Source: Asterias rubens (taxonomy: Eukaryota; Echinodermata; Asteroidea; Forcipulatida; Asteriidae). From it: a DNA stretch of 64,000 nucleotides. Both the position numbers and the translations under genes were made by a program. The stretch covers positions 8,130,146 to 8,194,145 of the forward strand of contig NC_047076.1 of assembly GCF_902459465.1 (NCBI RefSeq). Direction: 5' to 3'. The notes beneath the pieces were generated by a model. It had not been told where the DNA came from. It searched no databases and worked only from the letters and a program-made list of their open reading frames with translations. Positions 11,400 to 24,400 of the stretch are shown here, piece after piece; position 1 is the first letter of the stretch, and every line of letters begins with the position of its first letter.

Positions 11400-11769
11400 G
11401 CCTCCTAATTAAAACAAAAACGTAAAACCTCGAAAGAAAATAACTCCGGTTGTCGACAGCCTTGGTAATGTTTCTACATAGCAAACAAACCGTCTAAAAC
11501 TGCCACAAAAAAATGAAAGAAAGATACACTAATACAATGTGAGCTGATATGCAATCAATCAATGTCTGGGGGGATGGGGGTGGCTAGGCGCGGCGTATTG
11601 GCTAAATTTAAATAACCTACATATAGTTTGGAAGGCCTCTTGCAGAGTATAGGATAGAATTGTGAAGGACAATAAGTATGACAGATTCACACCAAATTGA
11701 ATCCGGATTAGTTTCAAACTTCTCGTCATTGTTTCAAATGTATTCACTCTACAGCACCTTCATATCTTC

Positions 11770-12100
11770 AAGAACTCATTTCTTTCAAATCATCCGCCTA
11801 TGCCACCCGCTCATCGTACGACAAAACACTTCTTCACATCAGTAAAACTAAATCACGCGCAGGAGATCATGCCTTTCAAGCCGCTGCTCCCCGGCTCCGG
11901 AATTCCCTTCCCCGTAATATCCGGGAAGCCAACACACTGGAACGGTTCAAAAATATGCTCAAAACCCATTCATTTGTTTAATCTGGCCATTTTTTGTTTT
12001 TGCTTGTACTGTTTTTTGTTTGTATCTTTGTCTTTGCATTGTTTGTTTCTTTGTATATTGTAAAGCGCTCCGTGCTTTGTGGGGCGCTATATAAGAGCTT

Positions 12101-12134
<34 letters not shown>

Positions 12135-12135
12135 A
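11770..12135 (+). mobile_element. CR1/L2-like retrotransposon 3' end with (ATT)n tail
   Basis: One frame encodes the ORF2 C-terminus (AFQAAAPRLRNSLP, LERFKNMLKTHSFV) with a stop at about 11979-11981. A short 3' UTR with GCGCTATATAAGA and an (ATT)n microsatellite follows, as usual for 5'-truncated CR1/L2-type insertions. Confidence 0.85.
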
Positions 12136-12310
12136 ATTCCCTTTTTCTCCCCAAAACTAGTGGTGGAGATGACAAGGACCGAATGGCACCGTGTGTATAT
12201 AAGAGAACGTACAATTCACACACAATAATGCACATGTGCCCTCCATGTGGGTTCGAAAAAGCTTGTGTGCAATTCGCAACGGGCATTGATATCTCTGGGT
12301 AAAAGGTTGA

Positions 12311-12429
12311 ATGGGCGACATCATGGCCGAGAATGGAGATGGAGGTAGTGAAATTTTACTCACAAATAGTGACCCAAACAAATCAACTGTAGAAAGCGAA
12401 AAGAGTGGAGATGCCTCCACTAAGAAAGA
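12311..12429 (+). CDS. NMT1: NMT exon 1
   Basis: Encodes the acidic, Ser-rich leader [14 protein letters not shown] up to KKE, donor GTAAGT in phase 2. An in-frame TGA directly precedes the first ATG. Confidence 0.85.
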
Positions 12430-15400
12430 GTAAGTATTCTGGGAATGTATAAGTGAGTAAAGAGTCTAAAATGTGTGGATTTGTGATAGCATTTGCCCCG
12501 GCAAGGCGAAGAAATAATAACGAGTGACTTGACTATTTTTGGGGGCGACATTGCCATTGGGATTGTACATGATGAAGACATTTTGCCCCGCGACTGGTCG
12601 TGTGTTGTTTGACTAGGACGTAGTAGTAGGACTAGGAGTAGGACCCGTGGGACCAGGCAGGAAGGGTCCGTCGAGCTCCGTCCAGGCCGCGGCCGATTTC
12701 CTTGGTTTGTTGCATGCTGTTGCAAACTTGCTCCGCCACGCCCATCCATATATTGTGATAAATTATTTCTTTAATAACATTTAAAATAATGGGGATTAAT
12801 GGTTTCCATTTTATTAATGTGTATGTAGACTGTAGTGTAGTGTAGGTAGTTGCTGTGCTGTGCACCTCTAGAGAAAACAGTGTGTAATTTGTAAAGAAGA
12901 AATAAAGAAATAATTAAATTCTTGAAACTCCTTTATTAAAATTGAATTATATTTTTTAGGACAAAGTATTTTTTTTATGTAGGATTATTGTTGTGTAATG
13001 TAACTTGTACTTACAGAAAGGCACTGTGTGGGGTGGGAAAGGGGCATTGTAAGCCCCTTTTTCCATCCCAACACAATATGGTCCAACACAATGCAATACA
13101 TTTGCCTTAATTGTATTTCTTCAGGTCCATTTAATATTTTGGCATTTTTGAAACAATCAAAGTTCAAAATATACGAGATAACGAGACTGAGGTCTAGAGG
13201 AGAATGAGTCAGAGCTGATTGATCGATTCATTGTGTACTGTGTGTTTTTTGTAAAATATTTTAAATCATTTTTAAGTTCAAATCTCAACTCAACCAGGAA
13301 GCCAAGAAGGAAGGATGAGTGTCAAATTGGGGCATTGTGTTATTAAATCAAATATTGTCAGGCCTTGAATTGTCTTTTTGAAAGGGCAAAGCCATTTTTA
13401 TTTGCAAACCAAAGGGCACTTCCGATCATTCAAAAACCTTAATGTCTACAGGAAATTTTCAGAGGCACCAAGGCCTAGACCAGGGTACAGGGTAATTCCA
13501 TGCCTATAATATATATAAACAGAAATAGTAATGTTAGATTATTTGTTTTTGGAAGGATGGGTTGTGGTGGAGAAGGGGGTAATTCAAATAAGCTGGAAAC
13601 TCTTTTAACTTCTCTTTAAATAAAACTACATCTTTTGTGACCAAGCCCAGAAGTTGTATTGCCTCCACCAACATGCCAGAGCATAGGGCTACAGCCAGAG
13701 CAATTGCAGAAAACACTGCAACTCTGACAAGATCCACTATGAAGTTGTTGGTAAGGCGACTAACAGTGGCAAACCAGACGGGTGTGAGACCCTTTACCAA
13801 ATGAGATCCCAAAAATGCACAAATGAATCGTTCGATCTCCCCTAAACCATATGTCCTCCCCCCCACCCATAAAAAACTATAAGCTATGCCACTGAAGATC
13901 AAGCTAGATGTTCATTACCAAAGTCCGAGTTCAGTTGTGGATAATATGTTTATGCTACATGCAAACCTTGACCTTAAACTATATGTGACGTCACTAACCC
14001 CTGCACTTTTGCTGTGGTGCCCTTAGCAGTTCCAGTACCATTTTCTTCACAGAAGTGCCCTTACCAGACAAAAGATTGCTGTCCCCCTTCAAGAACATAA
14101 TTCAAGGCCTGTTAACCGATTATCTCTCTTCTTTTCAGTCTATCCAATCATGCAATAAAATCCAACAGCATGGCCAACCAGTCCAACGGCGATGACACCG
14201 ATGGCGCTTCCACCTCCGAGGCCAAGACGACGGCAGCCCAGGCCAACGTGGGAAGCGGCGCTGTCCCCAAAGACAAGAAGAAGAAGAAGAAAAAGAAGAA
14301 AGGAGGAGAAAAGCCCGGGGAGGAGGTTGAAGAAGCTGGCTCGGCAGTAGCTACAAACGCATCCGACCTTAAGGTCCGCCATTTTGTTCCGGCTCTAACT
14401 TTTTGTCTCTTAAAAGCAAATTTTTCTGCTATAGTTTGCATAACAATTTGCTTAATGTTTAACAGCTCATACAAATTGGATCCTGGAGTTTCCTCTATAG
14501 GCACTGGGCCCAATTGCATAGAGCTGCTTGGCACAAAAATTTGCTAAGCATGAAATTTTTGCCTTGATAAAAAAGAATATTACCAACCAAATTTCCACGT
14601 GATTTTTCAGGATAAGGAAACAACAGTTGAATACCAGTAACAAGCAATATGCAACAAATGTAAATTTTGTTGGTAATCCTGTTTTTATCAAGAAAGAAAT
14701 TTCATGCTAACCAAATTTTTGTGCTTAGCAGCTCTATGAATATGGGCCCAGGCATGCTGCCATGTTCAGCCACATTCCAGGCCCCAATTTTTTTGGGGGG
14801 CAAGTTTTGTACAAACTTATTCATTAATAACTGAACTTGCAACACGCGACCTTGCACCTGTTCTTATAAGACAGTTTCTTCATTCCTATTGGTCGAGAGC
14901 AACGGCTCAAACAGTTGTGCCACATCACGCGATATGCGCGACGCCCACAGCATTCCCTTATAAGATGTTGTTTACGAGAGGGCAGCAGAGGGCACTACCA
15001 TTTCAAAGCTGGAGGGGTGTTGTGTTTAAAGAAATCATTTAACAATTATAATTTTTGCATTTATTTAACTTTTTGACCAAATAGTGATGTTTTTGAACGA
15101 AAAGGTATTTATGAATGGGAATCAAAGTGTGTTGAATCGGTTTTCAACTAGTGGTTTAAACCCGCCGATGGTAAATTATCAAGAACCAGGCCTCGTTGGG
15201 ATTAAACCCCTAGTTGAAAACCTCTTCACCACACATTGATTCCCTTATTTATGACAGAGTTGTTTCCCTCCTGCAGAATGCCCAGTTATCAATGGCCAAG
15301 CTGCGTGATTTCCAGAGAGCGATGGAGATGTTTGTACATCAGGGACCGGCAAGGAGCATGGAGGATGCCAAGAAAAAGGTCTACAACTTCTGGGACACCC

Positions 15401-18400
15401 AACCTGTCCCCAAAATAGGTACAAACCAAGTTTTTGTTCTTCTGATGGACTAAAGACTTGTTTTAAAAAGGGCCCTCAAGGTCCGTATTTTCTCTGGACA
15501 CTCACGAGTCCCAATATAAATCACTGTGGCAAGCGTCCAATCCTAAGTCAAGGCCAATCTTAGTGCTTTGTGAAATCGTACACTTGCCAATCTTATTTCT
15601 GATTCTTTACCCCGTTTTATTTATTTGTTTTGCTGTTCAGTTTACTATTTTCCTGTATTGTATTGTTTATAAGTCCCTTTTCTTCTTTTCCATTCCCGTA
15701 TTATATCCCTAGCCCCGATCATTTTGCCCGTAATTTTTTGGGGTGTTCCTCCGTCCTCCATCCCACTATGTGCCCCTTCTTTCTCCCGTCTCATATCTAA
15801 CCCGCGCTATTTTATTACCTTTAATTTGATGACCGCCTTTTGTTTCTGTCTCATAGATGAAGACATTGACCCCATTGTGAACGAGCCAGTGGAAGCAAAC
15901 AAAGAAGAAGTCCGCACTGAGCCCTTCTCATTACCCTCACAGTTTGTCTGGGACACCCTGGACATTCACAACAAAGAGACTGTAAGTACTCGGAGAACAG
16001 GGCCCAATTTCATAGTGCTGCTTAACAGCCAGTTTTATGCTTACTGAACAAATTCCATTTCATAGTGCTGCTAACTGTAAGCACACAAAAAGGCATGCTA
16101 ACCTTTCAGTGCTTACTGCATCACAATACAAAATTATGGTCAACGCGCAAGATGGCCGCCTTATCATCTAGCTAACCTGTGAAATACGCTTACACCGTAG
16201 CAAGTTTTGCTGCTACAGTAAGCACAAGAATTTGCTGTTAAGCAGAGCTATGAAATTGGGCCCTGATGTTAACCTAAATATGTATATCAATGTATAATGC
16301 GGTTTTCCGGAACACCATGTGTATACCTACTTTGCTGTGTAGGTTTTTTGTTCTTGGGAACTAGGTCTTGCTTTTTATTGTACTGCCGCATACTTCTCTC
16401 TATCTGAGAAGAACTGTCCTGCTTTTTCAGTACTCCAATGCACCAAAATAGCTCGCGGTTTCAGTACTACCTGGGCAGGGCCCAATGCACCAAAATAGCT
16501 CGCGGTTTCAGTACTACCTGGGCAGGGCCCAATGCACCAAAATAGCTCACGGTTTCAGTACTACCTGGGCAGGGCCCAATGCACCAAAATAGCTCACGGT
16601 TTCAGTACTACCTGGGCAGGGCCCAATGCACCAAAATAGCTCGCGGTTTCAGTACTACCTGGGCAGGGCCCAATGCACCAAAATAGCTCGCGGTTTCAGT
16701 ACTACCTGGGCAGGGCCCAATGCACCAAAATAGCTCACGGTTTCAGTACTACCTGGGCAGGGCCCAATGCACCAAAATAGCTCGCGGTTTCAGTACTACC
16801 TGGGCAGGGCCCAATGCACCAAAATAGCTCGCGGTTTCAGTACTACCTGGGCAGGGCCCAATGCACCAAAATAGCTCGCGGTTTCAGTACTACCTGGGCA
16901 GGGCCCAATGCACCAAAATAGCTCGCGGTTTCAGTACTACCTGGGCAGGGCCCAATGCACCAAAATAGCTCGCGGTTTCAGTACTACCTGGGCAGGGCCC
17001 AATGCACCAAAATAGCTCGCGGTTTCAGTACTACCTGGGCAGGGCCCAATGCACCAAAATAGCTCACGGTTTCAGTACTACCTGGGCAGGGCCCAATGCA
17101 CCAAAATAGCTCGCGGTTTCAGTACTACCTGGGCAGGGCCCAATGCACCAAAATAGCTCGCTTATTTTTCACATGTAACTGGCAAAAATGTCATGCCATA
17201 TACATTGCTTGTGACTGGTATTTAGCTGTTGTTAACTTAGCATAACAATTGAGTGGGTCTTGGCCAGTAATCTGATTTTACTAAGCAAGTTTTGTTGTGC
17301 TTAAGCAAAATTTTGTGCCTAAGCAGCTCTATGAAATTGGGCCCTGATGGTTGGAAATCGGCTGGTACTTCTACTTTTGCTTAGTCATGTTAGTGGACTA
17401 TTAACTTCACTGATGTGGAATGAGTTCTTAATTGGTGTCAACATTTCAAAATTGTGATATTTTCCAACCCATAGTTACAAGAGTTGTACACACTCCTGAA
17501 TGAAAATTACGTTGAGGATGACGACAACATGTTCCGGTTTGACTACTCGGCCGATTTCTTGATTTGGTAAGTTAACAGGGCCTAGGTGTTTTGGCCGCTA
17601 GCTTTTCTGAATCTGATGATAGACACCTCTTCATTTACATGTAATGTCTCGCATTGATTTTTGTAACAGCATTTTGTATGGACTAACCGATGCACATACT
17701 AAAAAGCTTCAAAGAATCCAAAACTCGGCTGCTAGATTGGTGACACAAACTCAAAAGCGTGACCAAATTTCTCCTATTTTGCATGATTTACATTGGCTCC
17801 TAACAAAATACCGTATTCAGTATAAGATACTTTCATTAGAATTCTTATGTTTGCAAGGTTTGGGCCCAACTTATCTCCAGGAACTCATCCAAAAATATCA
17901 TCCAGTTCGTAGTCTCCGCTCTAAATCCAAATCTCTCTTAGTTTGTCCCCCGACTTTCATTAAATGTAATGGGGCCAGAGCTTTTGCAGCATCTGCAACA
18001 GAATTATGGAATAGTCTTTTGGACAACATAACACAAGCTCAAACAGTGAATTTATTTAATGTCTCATTAGAGATAGTCATAACAAGGTGTTACCGCAAAC
18101 CTTTCCATATCGTTTTTCCACCATCTATGGAGGGATGCAAAGTTACACATCCTAAAAAGTTAATGGTTCAATATTACTATTGTTATTATTCACAGTAACC
18201 TGTAGCTTTAACAACTCAAATTGTTTTTCAATTTACGTCATGACAGGGCTCTTACCCCTCCTGGCTGGTTAAAAGAGTGGCACTGTGGAGTCCGAGTAGC
18301 ATTGAATAACAAACTGGTTGGCTTCATCAGCGGAGTACCAGCCAACATACAAATCTACAACAAGTAAGTGGCTTTCTGAACTTTTTTTCCCTTCTACCTG

Positions 18401-21400
18401 CAAATCCAGTCACTGCTTAATAGTTGCTCAGGAGAGATCGACTCCAGGGGCCTATTTCACTCAACTTCAAATAAATCGCAAAACAACACATATCCTTCGC
18501 AAATCGCAAAGTCAGTCGCAAGTTTGCGATAGATTTAAAAATAAATAAAAAACTTCACTAAAGTTGGACGTTTTGGAATCCATCGCAAGCCTGTCGCAAG
18601 CCCATCCCAAGTCGTGCAAATTTTCAACTGCTTTTGTGAGCACTCTTGAGTACACTCAAAACTCAAATCCACGGTAAGATTCATAACGGCATTGCATCTG
18701 CTGTATGGGAATAACGCCTAGGTCAGCAAAGTGGTTTCTTCCCTAACCTTTCCCAGCTGATCATATTAATTGTTCGAAGTAGTGAAATAGTAATTCTTTG
18801 TTTTGGCGCTAACTTCTTTAACCAATTTCCCTCGTCAGGACACAACGAATGGTAGAGATCAACTTCCTTTGTGTTCATAAGAAGCTGAGATCAAAGCGTG
18901 TTGCCCCTGTGTTGATCCGAGAGATCACGAGGAGAGTTCACCAACAGGGGATCTTCCAGGCTGTCTACACAGCCGGTGTGGTCCTACCCAAACCCCTCGC
19001 TACTTGTAGGTGAGTGTCAGAAGTAGAACATTGTTTTTCTCTAATGAAAAGTTCTTTTCATACTACTTATTTCTTAAGGGCAACTACATGGAGTAACAGT
19101 CGGCCCTTCCACACTTGGATTGCTTAACCCCCGGTATGCCCTTGTAAACGAGCATACCCCTTGGAATAGCTACCCATGCTTTGGAGTAGGTGTAGGCTGT
19201 AGAACTCCAGGGTTTTCTTAAAACATGCAACCGGAACGCTATGAAATGGGGACCTAGACGGGGACAGTGTTAAGTGCACAGGAATAAGATATACAGTGTG
19301 AAAAGGACTTAAGGGACCTTGTCAAAATTACTCCAGGACAACCAGCTAATGTCCCTCCAGGACAGGGTTATCTAACCATTTTAATTCAGCTTGTAATTTG
19401 GTTCGGAGAAAACGTGAGAGAAGTTCACAGTGCCTGGGGTAAGTGCCTTGTGTAACATTTGTTCAGAGAATTAGAACTTCTTCTAATTGTGTGCATATAT
19501 TTTGAATGGCAGGTACTGGCATCGATCTTTGAATCCAAAGAAGCTAATAGATGTGAAGTTCTCCCACATAGGTAGAAATATGACGCTACAACGCACCATC
19601 AAACTATACAAGCTTCCTGAGGTGAGCCATTTTGGGTCATGTACCCCGTGTGCATTACTAACCTACAAACCATGATTCATATTTAACAAAAAGGCACCAG
19701 ACGACTTTTTCCATCAAGCCTCAGTTTGGTGACATTGATATGAATGCAGGCATGATAATTTTCCTACTTGAGGCATGATGCATCGTCCTTCTGTTGGGAC
19801 GTAAATCCGTTGGTCTCATGTGTTGTGTTTTGCACGTAAAAGAACCCGGTGCACTTAATCGAAAAGATAAGGGGTACGCCCCGATGTTCCTGGTTCGATT
19901 GGCTGCATATTGGGCCACAGCACCTTGCGAATGCAGCAATAATGGTAAGGTGTCTTGCTTAAAGGGTCTATGTACTTTTTCCTAACACAAAACACAATGT
20001 CCACAGATTTACATTCAATTTACACAGTTTGAAGATTTAGAAAGCTTCCCTTGAAATTTTACTTACTGAGGTGCTGTAGTTTTTGAGAAATGAGTAAAAC
20101 AAATAATTTGTGTCCCAGTTTTAGCATGTAAAAACGTATTAACCAGCTATGCTATGGTTTTGGTATAATATCATGACTGTTTAATGGGGTTTTACATGCT
20201 AAAATAATTTTCGTCTTACTCATTTCTCAAAAACTACACAACCTCAGTGAAGGGAAGCTTTCAACTATCATTATCTTCAAACCCTTGACATTTTGAAAAA
20301 GTACCAAGTGTCAAAACCGGGATTCAAACCAAACCCACTTTCTGCTGAACAGAAACATCACAGCTTGAGTCCGGTGCTCTTTTACATGTATGTCAACCAT
20401 GACATGCCATAAGTTTTGCAAGTTTGACAGAAGAAACGACAATGCTAATGTAAAAGAAAATGTACATTTTTGTTTTCTTTCCTTCTTTAATTAGAAACCC
20501 AAGCTTAACATGCGCCCGCTGAAGGACAGTGACATCCCAGCCTGCTGCATACTCCTCAAGTCCTACCAGAAGAAGTTCGCCATGGCTCCGATCTTCAACG
20601 AGGTAAGAACCATTGACTCACTCGTACCAATGTGAAGCTTATGAAGTAGGATATGGAAAGGTTTGTGGTAACACCATGTAATGACTTTCTCTTAATGAGT
20701 TGGGGTGGTTCTTAAAAGAACTGTTGGTTTCAACTACAAAGAACAAGTGGTTGAAACCAATGGTTCTTTTTAGAACCACCCGAACTCATTTCGAGATCGT
20801 CATTACATGGTGTTACCGCAAACCTAACTACATGTATATCGAATTTCCACCATGCAAAGTTTCAAATCCTACTTATGAAGTATATTGGTGTGATGTCTAC
20901 AGACATCGGCAATATTCCCCAAGCTGAATAGGTTGCTGCCTGCTTATAACTCAACAGAAGTGAGATGTATTTTCTAAACTCAAAAGTCAGCATTTGAACC
21001 TAATTTGTTTAAGTTCAAGATGTTACACGGTGAGGTATTGTTATTCAATTGTCAAACACAAGACTGCCGGACTTGTTTGGTCCTAGTTTACTAGCCTAAC
21101 TCTAAATCCATTAGCTTTGGACCTACGATCCAGTGTAAAATTTTAGCCCTCCTCACCCCCGGATATGTATCTCTCTTTAGGCATGGAATTTCGCTGATAG
21201 CAGAGCCATAGATCTTCGCGCAAATACTCGGTGTGCGCACTGTAGGCGTTGAATGAAGTGCATGCTGGTCTAGCTAGCGCTCAAGTTTGATCCCAGCATG
21301 CACCTTATTCAACAGTTAGCGCTTGTGCAATGGGTATTTGTGAAAAGGTCTATGAACTGATTTTTTCAAATTCTACAGTACGGAACTAACCTGATTTCAT

Positions 21401-24400
21401 TATTTGTCTACTTTTATTTCCTTGATGTTTACAGGAAGAATTCCGCCATTGGTTCACACCCGTTGAGGGCATCATCAGTACATACGTCTTAGAGGTGAGT
21501 GTGTACGGTAAAGTCATTTTTTAAGGAATTTGTTTGCATTAGTGCACATTTGGTTTCATCCATATACACCAATGTGTGTTAGCACTGTATACTCGGTACT
21601 TTTCCCGAGTTCTGTGGAAAAAACAAAATCACAGGCATATTACTCGGGTGGGATTCAAACCCACGACCCTTGCAATTATAGAGCAGTGTCATACCAACTA
21701 TACTGCCGAGATTGCCTGGTAGCTAGAGGCAGTTCGAATGCTATTTGTTCTTTTTTCATTTGTTATTTGTATTTCTTATTTTGCAGAACGACGATGGCAA
21801 AGTGACGGACTTTATTAGTTACTACACACTGCCCTCCTCCATTATGCACCATCCTGTACACAAAAAGCTAAAGGCTGCGTACGCTTTCTACAACGTGAGC
21901 ACCAAGGCGAATATGGTGGACCTGATGCAAACAGCTCTGACACTGGCTAAACAGGTAAGAACATCGATTGCTGAAATTAGACGTAAAGTCTGGTTCAGAC
22001 TCCCTGCGAATGCAAAGTGAATTTTGATTGGTTTTTTTCCAATGTCTTGTTGCTGCATGCTTACACTGGATTGGGGATTCCTTGACATGATCATTAATTG
22101 ATTATGTTTCCTGAGCTCTGATAATGGTCGTTCACATGCCATACTAAAGTTGGTCTAACTCAACTTAGACCGGTTCGGGTTCAACTTTTGTGCGTCTGAA
22201 CGCAAAAAAAGTTAGACCGGATCGGGTCTAAACCCCAAAACTTAAACCGTCCACCGGGGCGGTCTAAGTCTAAACCAGTTTGGGTTTATCTTTTAACACT
22301 GCGTGTGGACAAAATGACATCCGGTTTTAACTTACAACGGACGACCCATTGTGTGGTTCAATGCACACGCCCGGGACCCAGAGTGCTTGTTATCATAATA
22401 TAATGGTCTCGTGGTCTGTAGTGCCGAAGCACTATATTGCTGCTTACCGATTTAGCGAAACTCTCTCGATCGGTGTATGCAGTTAAACAACGGCCCACGC
22501 CCATGATTTATTAAATTCTCAACCAAAATTATATTTTCCAAGCGTGTTTTGTTGTGTGTCCTTCAATAAATTGAAACTGTTTGTACTACGAGCGCAGTGA
22601 AGGAGCATGAACATTCCTTAATGCTTCTCACATGCACAGCGCTGCCATCCCATAGTGATCAATCTCTGATATCCCATAGTTATCCATCACCATCTTTTGA
22701 GAGATCGAATCTTCCAATCAATGGAGGTACAAACTATGAATTAATTAAATCAGAACCGGTGGTATAAAATACATAAATAAAACGTGTTCTGTTTTATAGA
22801 ATATGGATGCTATTTTGGTGAGTTTTGTCTGTGGTTTTTTGTATCCATTTTGTTTACACTGTAAATTATAGTTATAATTTGTTTGTTAAGTTTTTGTGTT
22901 TTTATTTGTTTTATTTACAGTCGTGTTCATGTTTTATAAGTGCTCATATCCACCCAGCGCTTAAAACTGTTTTCCGCGTTCGATTGAGCCATTTTTATCC
23001 AATATATAACAAGTTCTGATGATCGTCCAGGCATGTCCAGGGCACTTGGCAGCAGTATCTCGGCGCGGAATTCTGATAAATAAAACCCGATGTTAGAGCA
23101 ATGGGGTGCGCGTTTGCTTTGACCTCTTAAAACCGAAGATAAACCGGATCGGGTTTAACTGTGTGCTGTCTGAACGCAAGGACTTTTTATTTTTTCGACC
23201 ACCCCCTGCAGCTCTAAAAGTTAAACCGGTTCGGGTCTAAGTTAGTACGCTGTCTGAACATGTACCCCTGGGCTCACACCCGCAAACTGGTTCCGCTGGA
23301 CTGTATTATTGTGCCCAGTAAATATTTGGGTCAATTTTATAGAGTTGTGTTTGTAGTCAAATTGACTGAAAGGATAGGAAAGATATTTAATTCTGTCTGG
23401 ATTAATTGATTGATTGATTTCTTTATGTACCGTAATTTTCGGATTATAAACCGCGCGGAGTATAAACCGCACTTCCTCAAAATATACAAAAAAATATTTA
23501 ATGTCGGCGTATATGCCGCGCGGAGTATAAACCGCGACCAAAAAAAAAAAAAACATGAAAACAAACTAACCTAAAACACGGAAGTGAAGTACGCAAACCT
23601 GCCGCGTTACGGGTGATTTTTTTATTTCACACTATCAGTCCTGAATTATCCTTTGTTTCCATCAACAACCCTTTTCCAGAATTTGAATTTATATTTTGAT
23701 GATCGGTTGTGTTGACCATGTTTTGTGAACTTCTTTGGCAACAAATCTCCGTGAATCAAAGATCGGTCGACAACGCACACCTAGAAATAGTTGAACTTTG
23801 CCCTGCATCGCATCGCCCTCTGTTGACAAAAGTTGTTCACGTTTGATTAGACTTGGCCACAATCCGCGAAGTGTGGGTCAGACGTTTAGGCTATGTGTTG
23901 TACAATAGGGAGCCGATCCGTCCGAAGTCTAGCCAAGATTTTATGAATGGAACTACCACCGGCCAATCATCAAACGGCCAATCACAGCATGCGCACAAAG
24001 GGGCCGTGCTTGTTTGCGGTCCTCTTTGTGGCGATGTGCAGTGACGGACGGGTGGCACATCAGTCAGTCTTGTATAGTTGCCACAATGCGCGAGTTGCGT
24101 CGTAATTAAAGTTGAAATGTATTTAAGTTTACACTATTGATCGTAATTGAAAAGATCTATTATAGGATAGCAATCTTTTTGCAATCTTTTTTGCGTGAGG
24201 AGCTAGCCGCTCTGTTTTGCAGCGACAGCGAAGACAGCGACTTCGAGGGTTTCAATTTGTAAGAAACCAGATAGATCAAGACATCCAACAAAACCAACAG
24301 TTCTTTTCAGAGCAACCACTACTTCCAAAAAGAGATAACCGTGCAAAGTGAAATAATAAAATATTAAAAAAAAGTGGATTACCTGGCCCCTGAACAAAGA

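Larger units (their letters stand above)
10808..12310. promoter_or_regulatory. Probable bidirectional promoter region, calaxin (minus) and NMT (plus)
   Basis: The two start codons are 1.5 kb apart and divergent, with no gene between. The interval holds the C25 tract and a CR1/L2-like 3' end (11770-12135). I see no convincing TATA box, so exact start sites cannot be given. Confidence 0.45.

Noticed and set aside
14140..14534. Two minus-strand open frames of 80 and 128 codons with a poly-Phe or poly-Leu run
   Set aside because: They mirror the lysine codon run of NMT exon 2 and have no independent support.
17644..18198. Possible independent gene of 184 codons
   Set aside because: The sequence is the C-terminal part of a non-LTR retrotransposon ORF2, 5'-truncated and lying inside an NMT intron.
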